Part shown: in pieces, positions 58,164 to 64,000 of the stretch
How the letters are laid out: each line of letters begins with the position of its first letter
Numbering within the stretch: position 1 is the first letter of the stretch
Assembly: GCF_028765545.1 (NCBI RefSeq)
Contig: NZ_JARACP010000006.1
Location: 203,703 to 267,702, forward strand
Direction of reading: 5' to 3'
From: Aliivibrio sp. S4MY1
Lineage (GTDB): Bacteria > Pseudomonadota > Gammaproteobacteria > Enterobacterales > Vibrionaceae
Length of the DNA: 64,000 bases
Notes under the pieces: generated by a model
What the model was told of the DNA's origin: nothing
Databases searched by the model: none
What the model saw: only the letters and a program-made list of their open reading frames with translations
Position numbers and translations under genes: made by a program

Positions 58164-59504
58164 ATGAAATTAACTGAAAAACCGTTACTTAATAATGCTT
58201 TGCTCATTTCTATTTGTACTCCACAGTTTAAAGGTGAAGAAGCAAAAGCCTCTTTAGCTGAACTTGCTCGCTTGGTAACAACGCTAGGCTTTAAAGTAGT
58301 GGGAACTCAGTCTCAAAACCAAAGCTCCACACAAAAGATGAGTGTTTTAGGTGCTGGTAAATTGGCAGAAATAGCGCACATCACGGGTAACCAAGGTGAA
58401 GGTGAGGAATATGATTCTGATACTGAAGATTTCTTTGATGAAATGGATTTAGATGATATTCCATCAGATAACCTGCCTTTTGGTTGTGCGGATGTGGTGG
58501 TATTCGATTGCGATTTAACACCGTCACAATTGCGAAATGTTGAAAACCAGCTTGGTGTTCAAGTCTATGACCGTACTGGCATTATCATCGAGATCTTCAG
58601 TCGCCATGCTCGTACTCGTACCGCTCGTCTTCAAGTTGAAATGGCTCGCCTAAACTATGTAGCCCCACGATTGAGAGAATCTTCTATTGGTGATAATGAA
58701 CGCCAAATGGGTAAAGGTGCGGGTGAAACAACGCTAGAACTTGATCGCCGTAAAGTGCGTGACCAGTTAGCTGAGTTGCGCCGAGAGTTAGCAAGTGTTC
58801 AGGATGAACTTAAAGGTCGTCGAGCTCAGCGTTCAGAGCTGTTTTGTGTTGCATTAGTGGGTTATACCAATGCTGGTAAGTCTTCAATGATGCGTGCATT
58901 AACAGGCAGTGAAGTATTGGTTGAGAATAAATTGTTTGCAACGCTGGATACGACGGTACGTGCACTGTATCCAGAGACTCAGCCTCGTATTCTAGTATCA
59001 GATACCGTTGGATTTATTAAAAAGCTTCCTCACGATTTAGTGGCGTCTTTCCATTCAACCTTAGCAGAAGCGCACGATGCTTCATTATTGCTTTATGTGG
59101 TGGATGCGTCAGATCCAACGTTTAGATCTCAACTTGATGTTGTGCATGAAGTACTTGCTGAAGTGGGTGTGGACGACATTGATAAATTATTAGTATTAAA
59201 TAAATCAGATCAGCTAACACCAGAGCAACAACAAGAATTGATGGAAGAGTTTCCAGATGCAATGATGACATCAACTCGTAATCCACTTGATGTCGCTAAG
59301 CTGCATAAGTACATTGTTAACGCTTCTGAGCAAGGAATGATCGAAGAAGAGATTATTGTTCCTTATGATGCAAAAGGCATAATGGGTGAGATCCGCTCAA
59401 GCATGAGTGTAACTAAAGAAGAATATGACTATGAGCATATTAAGTTAACGGTACGCTCAAGTGCGATTGATTTAGCAAGATTAAAGAAGTTAATGTCTAA
59501 GTAA
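58164..59504 (+). CDS. hflX: HflX-like GTPase
   Basis: A 446-residue TRAFAC GTPase of the HflX family, which splits stalled ribosomes. N-terminal HflX domain with VLGAGKLAEIA near 55 and FDCDLTPSQLRNVENQLGVQVYDRTGIIIEIFSRHARTRTA near 110-150. The G-domain has P-loop GYTNAGKSS near 233, DTVGF (G3) near 283 and LNKSD (G4) near 345. The GKGAGETTLELDRR linker precedes the coiled coil. An acidic insertion (GEGEEYDSDTEDFFDEMDLD) of ~25 residues sits in the N-domain, absent from E. coli HflX. It is not beside hfq, so it may be a second HflX-type protein of the genome, which I cannot confirm. Confidence 0.88.
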   Translation: MKLTEKPLLNNALLISICTPQFKGEEAKASLAELARLVTTLGFKVVGTQSQNQSSTQKMSVLGAGKLAEIAHITGNQGEGEEYDSDTEDFFDEMDLDDIPSDNLPFGCADVVVFDCDLTPSQLRNVENQLGVQVYDRTGIIIEIFSRHARTRTARLQVEMARLNYVAPRLRESSIGDNERQMGKGAGETTLELDRRKVRDQLAELRRELASVQDELKGRRAQRSELFCVALVGYTNAGKSSMMRALTGSEVLVENKLFATLDTTVRALYPETQPRILVSDTVGFIKKLPHDLVASFHSTLAEAHDASLLLYVVDASDPTFRSQLDVVHEVLAEVGVDDIDKLLVLNKSDQLTPEQQQELMEEFPDAMMTSTRNPLDVAKLHKYIVNASEQGMIEEEIIVPYDAKGIMGEIRSSMSVTKEEYDYEHIKLTVRSSAIDLARLKKLMSK

Positions 59505-59558
59505 TTTTTATTAGACTTTATTTCTTTTTTGAACGAAGTAAATATTGAGAGTAGGAAG

Positions 59559-59984
59559 ATGTTTGAGGTTAAAAACGTAAATTATATTGGTGAGAATGAA
59601 CAAGCTATTCGTGAAGTACGTGATACCGTGTTTATTCAAGAGCAGAGCATAGATCCTGATATTGAGTTTGATGGGTTAGACGAATCAGCAGTACATGCGA
59701 TTGTTTATAGCAATGCTCAGCCAGTTGGTACGGGTCGAATTTTAGATGATGGGCATATTGGTCGTATTGCTATTTTGAAAGCATTTCGAGGACAGGGTCT
59801 AGGCTCTAAAATTGTTTTATCATTGATTGATGAGGCAGCAAATAAAGGCTATCCACGAGTCTATTTAGGATCTCAAAAGCACGCTATCGATTTTTATACT
59901 AAATTGGGTTTTCAACCATTTGGTGACGAATTTATGGAAGCGGGTATTCCACATTTATCAATGGAAAAACAGCTAAATAATTAA
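59559..59984 (+). CDS. GNAT-family N-acetyltransferase
   Basis: A 141-residue single-domain GNAT protein similar to YjcF/ElaA-type members: REVRDTVFIQEQSIDPDIEFDGLD near the N-terminus, then the acetyl-CoA loop RGQGLGSKIV near residue 82, and the C-terminal VYLGSQKHAIDFYTKLGFQPFGDEFMEAGIPH. Substrate unknown. The ATG at 59559 after GTAGGA is preferred; the frame is open from 59529. Confidence 0.88.
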   Translation: MFEVKNVNYIGENEQAIREVRDTVFIQEQSIDPDIEFDGLDESAVHAIVYSNAQPVGTGRILDDGHIGRIAILKAFRGQGLGSKIVLSLIDEAANKGYPRVYLGSQKHAIDFYTKLGFQPFGDEFMEAGIPHLSMEKQLNN

Positions 59985-59994
59985 GCCTAAATAC

Positions 59995-60030
59995 AAAAAG
60001 GCGCAAAGTAATTAAACAATGCGCCTTTCA
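59995..60030 (+). terminator. Bidirectional terminator after the GNAT gene
   Basis: AAAAGGCGCA ... TGCGCCTTT stem between convergent genes, with A/T runs on both sides. Confidence 0.8.
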
Positions 60031-60049
60031 ATAAATTTGTTTGATTTAC

Positions 60050-60367
60050 TTAGTAATCACTGTCGCTTGGTTCAATGAAGAACTCGCCATCGACTGTTTC
60101 TGCGATTTCTAAGATTTTTACGATCTCGCCATTAATGGTGATGTTTGCTAAACGAACAGGATCTTCATCATAAGGATGGAAAGGCGCCATTTGCATTTCA
60201 ATGCGGTACTCTTCATCATCAGGGCCTTGGAACCAACCCTCACCAAACTCAAGTTCAGTTTCGTCCCCTTCTTCAGGGCAAGTATGATAAGCCGAAACAA
60301 GTTGGGCACCTTCAAAATTAAGGGTGATGGTTTCGCCCCATTCTACAACGTATTGTGCATCTTCCAT
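60050..60367 (-). CDS. Small acidic protein of unknown function
   Basis: A 105-residue very acidic protein (DEE-rich) with no signal peptide or membrane segment. Motifs such as LEFGEGWFQGPDDEEYRIEMQMAPFHPYDEDP are visible but I do not recognise a named family. It starts at ATG after AAAGGTAATAA and is a single-gene unit, between the GNAT terminator and the MFS gene on the same strand. Confidence 0.75.
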   Translation of the reverse strand: MEDAQYVVEWGETITLNFEGAQLVSAYHTCPEEGDETELEFGEGWFQGPDDEEYRIEMQMAPFHPYDEDPVRLANITINGEIVKILEIAETVDGEFFIEPSDSDY

Positions 60368-60430
60368 TGTTTATTACCTTTCGCAATTGTGGTGCGCATT
60401 GTAACGCGCACCCTTCGTAAATCCTACCGC

Positions 60431-61591
60431 TTATTCACCAGCAACCATTGGGCGGTGTTGGCGCATGCTTGCTAGTAACATATAGATAGCGGTTGCTAGT
60501 AAAATTGCAAATAAGTAACTCATTAAGCCTTCAGCAGTATTCATCAACGTGTTTGCTAATACAGGGCCACATACAGAGCCAATACTGTAGCTAAATAGCA
60601 TCACTTGTGTTGCAGATACAATGTATGACTCATCTAATGTATCGCAACCCAAAGAGATAGCGATAGGGTATAAAGCAAACGCCGCCATACCAAGAAGAAC
60701 CAGTGCCGTTGCAAGTACCGCAGTGTTATCACTTAACGTGGTTAAACCAATAGCAAATACACCAAGAATACAGAATAACGCCATTAATAATGTTTTACCT
60801 AAGTGCTTAGATAAGTAAGACACAAGTGGTTGAACCGCCATTCCGCCAAGAACAATCAGCGCCATTAAGCTACCAATTTGCGTAGTGCTAATGTTTCGAT
60901 GTTTTAGCTCTAAAGGCATTAAGCCATATACCGCGCCAAGTAATAAACCAGAGACCACGCAGCCCATGATTGATGCTTTGTTTAGTTTTAAAATTTGCTT
61001 AAGGTTTAATACATTATGATGTTGTACTTGTGGTTGCGCCCCTTTACCAAATAGTAAACAAGCGATAGCCATCATGATTAAACCGATGATCATGTAATAA
61101 GGTAGTAATCCTTCGATACCGATAAAACCGATACCTAGTTGTCCTAATGATGAACCACCGTAAAGCGCACCCATATATAAACCAAGGCGTTTTGGACGAC
61201 TTTCAGCATCGCCAATTAATAACCAAGATTCAACAACAACAAATACACCAGCTACAGCGATACCAGCAATAAAGCGCGCAGTCATCCATACCCATTCAAT
61301 AGGCATAGAAGGAAGAATAATAATAGTTGCAGCAAGCAAAATTAAAAATAAAACAAACGCATTTTTATGCCCAAGACGAGCAACAAAGGGTTCGATTAAT
61401 CCTGCACCTACAAGTAATCCGGCGTAGAAAGCACTGGCTAACCAACTGGCGTATTTCGCCTCAATTCCATATTGGCTTAGCATCAATGGAATAAGGCTCA
61501 TTAAATAGCCTGATGCAACCGCAAATAAAGAAAGTGCAATCACAGGAATAAGTAGACCAGGTTGTGATTGAGTTGATGTTGTTGTGTTCAC
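60431..61591 (-). CDS. MFS transporter, YcaD-like
   Basis: A 386-residue major-facilitator protein with twelve helices. It follows E. coli YcaD in several places: VVVESWLLIGDAESRPKRLGLYM near residue 120, GCVVSGLLLGAVYGLMPLELKHRNIS near 210, and AAFALYPIAISLGCD near 310. Substrate unknown. The ATG at 61591 is followed downstream by a long stretch lacking other genes on this strand. Confidence 0.88.
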   Translation of the reverse strand: MNTTTSTQSQPGLLIPVIALSLFAVASGYLMSLIPLMLSQYGIEAKYASWLASAFYAGLLVGAGLIEPFVARLGHKNAFVLFLILLAATIIILPSMPIEWVWMTARFIAGIAVAGVFVVVESWLLIGDAESRPKRLGLYMGALYGGSSLGQLGIGFIGIEGLLPYYMIIGLIMMAIACLLFGKGAQPQVQHHNVLNLKQILKLNKASIMGCVVSGLLLGAVYGLMPLELKHRNISTTQIGSLMALIVLGGMAVQPLVSYLSKHLGKTLLMALFCILGVFAIGLTTLSDNTAVLATALVLLGMAAFALYPIAISLGCDTLDESYIVSATQVMLFSYSIGSVCGPVLANTLMNTAEGLMSYLFAILLATAIYMLLASMRQHRPMVAGE

Positions 61592-61808
61592 CGCAGTGCC
61601 TCAAAAAAAGTAATAGAAGTAAGTAGATTTTCAGCGACTATGAGGCTAATAAGTATCCAAGTAAAACGAGTAATTTTATTGGTAAAGATAAATTTTTTTA
61701 ATCAATAAATGGTGTTCGAGAAAATAATGGATTATATAAAAATGTGATAAAAGATATGGGTTGAGATAGGAAAAAGAAACGAGTTATAGCATTGGCTAGC
61801 TTTTTAAA
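61592..61808. other. Intergenic stretch upstream of the MFS gene
   Basis: About 220 bp, AT-rich, with no recognised gene or structure; it should contain the MFS promoter. Confidence 0.4.
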
Positions 61809-62015
61809 ATGTCTTATATATCAGACACGAATGTATTGCTGTTTCATAAACTCAAATTGGTATTCTTGTCGGCTGGATTTGTCTATATTATTGTTTTAAA
61901 TTGTGTTTTTTGTTTTATCACTCCGCAAGGGAAAATCGTACTTTATGTTGTTCCTGTTTTTATTTCAGCCATTGTATTTTATGTTCTTTCTTTGGTTGGA
62001 GTAAATACAGCTTAA
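61809..62015 (+). CDS. Possible small two-helix membrane protein
   Basis: A 68-residue frame starting at ATG with two clear hydrophobic stretches (LVFLSAGFVYIIVLNCVFCFIT and IVLYVVPVFISAIVFYVLSLVG) separated by a Pro-Gln-Gly-Lys turn. No strong ribosome site precedes it. The hydrophobic pattern is better than chance would usually give, but I recognise no family. Confidence 0.4.
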   Translation: MSYISDTNVLLFHKLKLVFLSAGFVYIIVLNCVFCFITPQGKIVLYVVPVFISAIVFYVLSLVGVNTA

Positions 62016-62027
62016 GGATTTACATCT

Positions 62028-62162
62028 ATGGAAGTGATTGGTGTTCTTGCACTGCAAACTGAAGCACATCATTTTTGTGGTTTTTTATTGAACATAGGAG
62101 ACAGGTTCTGGGTTTCAGCTTTAGCTGTGAGATATTTCGAACACTCTTTTGTGTTGTGGTAA
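62028..62162 (+). CDS. Doubtful small ORF after the two-helix protein
   Basis: A 44-codon frame beginning MEVIGVLALQTEAHHFCGF, 12 bp after the previous ORF, with AAGGA nine bp upstream. No family is recognised and coding status is uncertain. The following 80 bp to the yigM stop show nothing. Confidence 0.2.
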   Translation: MEVIGVLALQTEAHHFCGFLLNIGDRFWVSALAVRYFEHSFVLW

Positions 62163-62245
62163 GGAATAACGATTACTTATACTAATGGATACCGGCTGAT
62201 TGTCGATACCCATTTTTAATCTATTTTGAAGTTAGTTAGAAACAA

Positions 62246-63100
62246 TTATTGATGACGTTTCTTTTCTAACTGTTGGTTTACGAGTAAAGCAATAAGAATC
62301 AATCCGCCTCCTAAGCTTAAGCGTAAAATATCGGCATCACGATTCCAAATCAATAAATTTACTAAGATCCCCGCAGGAATAAGCAAGTTATTCATTACCG
62401 CTAACACACCAACATTAACTAACGTAGCGCCTTTATTCCACATGAAGTAGCCAAGGCCAGAAGCTATGGTTCCTAAATAAATAAGTACGCCCCACTGTGT
62501 CGTTGTTGTTGGTAGCTTTTCTGTGTTGCCAAAAATAGCGTAGCAAACAGTAGCGACGATTAAGGCTCCGATAAAAAAGAACCCAAACACGGTTTTTTGC
62601 TCAATAGTTTGATCTTTCATTAATCGCTTATAGCAAACTTGGCCTGTCGCAAAACATAAATTAGCGCCTTGAACCATCGCAAATCCAAGCAAGAAACCAG
62701 AATCAATGCCGTTATAGCGAATTGCAATCGCGCCTAAAGTAGCAATCACAGCACTTATCATAAAGTGAGGGTGAAACTTTCCTTCAAAAGCATCGTTTAA
62801 TAGCGTGATATAAATAGGTGTCATTACGGTGAATAATAAAACTTCAGGAACCGTAAGGTACAAAAAGGATTGATAATAAAATACATACATCAATCCAAGT
62901 TGGATAGCACCAATAAGCATTAGCTTAATAGCTGTGGATAAAGACACTTGTTTAGGGCGTAAAAATGGAAGAAAAACCAAAGTCGCTAACCCAATACGCA
63001 TTAATACAGAGAACCAAGCGTCAACTTGTCCTGCGAGGTAAACCCCGATCAAGCTAAATGAAAAAGCCCAAAGAAGGGTAATTGAAAGTAAATATGACAT
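62246..63100 (-). CDS. yigM: EamA/DMT transporter YigM-like (biotin transporter)
   Basis: A 284-residue protein with ten hydrophobic helices of the drug/metabolite transporter fold. It follows E. coli YigM through most of its length: ITLLWAFSFSLIGVYLAGQVD at the N-terminus, RIGLATLVFLPFLRP near 40, LYLTVPEVLLFTVMTPIYITLL near 85, and TQWGVLIYLGTIASGLGYFMWN near 205 with MNNLLIPAGILVNL near 240. YigM imports biotin in E. coli; that assignment is transferred by similarity. The upstream region to 63339 shows no BirA-type operator that I can recognise. Confidence 0.82.
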   Translation of the reverse strand: MSYLLSITLLWAFSFSLIGVYLAGQVDAWFSVLMRIGLATLVFLPFLRPKQVSLSTAIKLMLIGAIQLGLMYVFYYQSFLYLTVPEVLLFTVMTPIYITLLNDAFEGKFHPHFMISAVIATLGAIAIRYNGIDSGFLLGFAMVQGANLCFATGQVCYKRLMKDQTIEQKTVFGFFFIGALIVATVCYAIFGNTEKLPTTTTQWGVLIYLGTIASGLGYFMWNKGATLVNVGVLAVMNNLLIPAGILVNLLIWNRDADILRLSLGGGLILIALLVNQQLEKKRHQ

Positions 63101-63338
63101 GAGTAATCCATTAATAAAACCAATGGTAGTATTTTAAATGAGGTTTGCTATCAGTAAAGAAAAAGATAAGAAAAGCAGAGTGTAATAGCTTTATCCGTAG
63201 TTCATGAGTCATCTCACTGATATGTATGTGCTATTACATTGATTTACATATTATTTTAGAACAGAATTGCAGCATTAATAGAAAAACTATAGATAAAGGT
63301 TGTAGGTGTACTATACGACATTTTGTCGTAGATAAAGC
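63101..63338. other. yigM upstream region
   Basis: About 240 bp without a gene. It contains the perfect inverted repeat TACGACA-TTT-TGTCGTA at 63314-63330, which ends nine bp before the cassette boundary. No integrase gene and no attI-like site was seen here. Confidence 0.5.
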
Positions 63339-63361
63339 GTTAGCCCTTTTCAGGAAATGAT

Positions 63362-63883
63362 ATGGAAATCGTACAAGAAATAGATGTTTCAGAATTGCAT
63401 CATAAGGCAATCGAAGCATTAAGAAATCAAGCTTTTCCAGACCACCAAGTAAGTCGTTCTTACTTTAAGCAGTTACCTCATATGCGTGCCCTTCATTTTC
63501 AAGGTGAACAGTTGGTTGGCTATCTTGGACTGGATTATCGCGTTGTTAGCGTCGGTGGGGAAATACATAAGGTTCTGGGCGTAATCGACTTCTGTGTTGA
63601 TGAACGTTATCGAGGGCAAGGTATTGGCTCTTTCATGTTGTCAGAAGTATCGGCATTTGCCGAAACTAAAGACATTGATTTCATAATCCTCATATCTGAG
63701 TTACATGATTTCTACTCATCAAATGGTTTTAACAAGGTTCAGTGTATGCAATCTTGGTTAAGGCTTCACGAGCACACCAACTTTGGAGTTGCTGTAGAGC
63801 ATATTGATGAACTGTATGTGAAACCACTCAGAGATAAGCAGTGGGGTGTTGGACATTTTGATTGGCTAGGTTATATGTACTAG
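63362..63883 (+). CDS. GNAT-family acetyltransferase carried by an integron cassette
   Basis: A 173-residue single-domain GNAT protein. GVIDFCVDERYRGQGIGSFML near residue 75-95 contains the acetyl-CoA pyrophosphate loop RGQGIG, and LHDFYSSNGFNKVQ near 118 is the typical C-terminal part of the fold. GNAT genes are among the commonest cassette genes in vibrios. The ATG lies 20 bp after the cassette boundary with AGGAAAT before it, and the stop is 10 bp before attC, the compact arrangement of a cassette. Substrate unknown; no own promoter evident. Confidence 0.85.
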   Translation: MEIVQEIDVSELHHKAIEALRNQAFPDHQVSRSYFKQLPHMRALHFQGEQLVGYLGLDYRVVSVGGEIHKVLGVIDFCVDERYRGQGIGSFMLSEVSAFAETKDIDFIILISELHDFYSSNGFNKVQCMQSWLRLHEHTNFGVAVEHIDELYVKPLRDKQWGVGHFDWLGYMY

Positions 63884-63892
63884 TCAACCACA

Positions 63893-64000
63893 GGGCTAAC
63901 AAACAATTTAAGATTGATTCAGCACGCTTGGCAATTTTGGTTTGGGTTTAGTTTGGTGTTTACGGTGTTTTGATTGAGTGTCGTAGTAGCGTGCTTCACA
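63893..64000 (+). repeat. VCR-like integron attC site (truncated by window end)
   Basis: Starts GGGCTAACAAACAATTTAAG, the left consensus of Vibrio cassette recombination sites (VCR: GCCTAACAAAC...). It continues with CACGCTTGGC and the T/G-rich GGTTTGGGTTTAGTTTGGTG typical of VCRs. AGCACGC (63921-63927) pairs with GCGTGCT (63989-63995), forming the folded stem. The right core (expected ...GTTA) lies past 64000. Confidence 0.85.

Larger units (their letters stand above)
63340..64000 (+). mobile_element. Integron gene cassette (3' end beyond the window)
   Basis: GTTAGCCC at 63339-63346 is the exact reverse complement of GGGCTAAC at 63893-63900, as expected when the leading TTAGCCC of an inserted cassette and the left end of its attC come from the same attC. 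The enclosed unit holds one GNAT gene on the plus strand and ends in a VCR-like attC. No intI gene is in the window. Confidence 0.75.

Overview
The window reads as a chromosomal segment of a marine gamma-proteobacterium of the Vibrionaceae, most likely Aliivibrio (A. fischeri or a close relative). The gene order uvrB / qrr1 / luxO-luxU with a single qrr gene beside luxO, the rsxABCDGE-nth and cydAB-tolQRAB-pal blocks, a TonB2-type operon and a VCR-like integron attC site at the right edge all point there. The base composition is AT-rich. No intact transposon, prophage or CRISPR array was seen.

Layout. 0-6.5 kb, minus strand: rsxABCDGE (Rnf-type electron transport complex) followed by nth. 6.6-6.8 kb: tRNA-Asn with its own promoter and terminator. 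7.2-12.2 kb: uvrB, the sRNA gene qrr1 (minus, sigma-54 promoter), luxO and luxU (quorum-sensing phosphorelay), and a convergent yvcK-like gene. 12.4-14.8 kb: a molybdenum-cofactor riboswitch and moaACDE. 14.8-18.2 kb, minus: a lipoprotein retropepsin-like protease, a 7-TM inactive transglutaminase-like protein and an ATP-grasp ligase, which form a predicted but uncharacterised envelope/peptide-modification system. 18.3-20.0 kb: cmoA-cmoB (tRNA wobble modification). 20.4-24.6 kb: aspS, ruvC and SOS-controlled ruvAB. 25.0-28.2 kb: cytochrome bd oxidase cydABX-ybgE. 28.3-33.7 kb: ybgC-tolQRAB-pal-ybgF. 33.8-34.8 kb: nadA.

34.9-48.7 kb is an accessory block. It holds two AraC-family regulators, two related amidohydrolases (one exported, one cytoplasmic), a DUF3299 protein, an OprB-like porin, another outer-membrane barrel, an HlyD/DUF2955 efflux pair with an AI-2E-family permease and a K+-channel-like protein, and a lipoprotein. 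A 16-17 bp motif occurs five times, each time upstream of a transcription unit of the block, in two subclasses. This suggests one regulon run by the two AraC proteins. Nearly identical terminators bracket the block, between genes (nadA and a ygfB/yecA-like gene) that would otherwise be convergent neighbours.

48.8-55.2 kb: the ygfB/yecA-like gene, the L-alanine exporter alaE, and a TonB2-type operon (DUF3450, TtpC, ExbB2, ExbD2, TonB2, TPR). 55.3-56.7 kb: tRNA-Ser(GGA) with an 85-bp duplication of its 3' end plus terminator 1.3 kb away, enclosing a lipoprotein gene and an unexplained strongly folded stretch; this looks like a decayed tRNA-targeted integration. 56.9-63.1 kb: DUF393 protein, SDR, HflX-like GTPase, GNAT, a small acidic protein, a YcaD-like MFS transporter and a YigM-like EamA transporter. 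63.34 kb to the end: an integron gene cassette with a GNAT gene and the beginning of its attC site, cut by the window edge.
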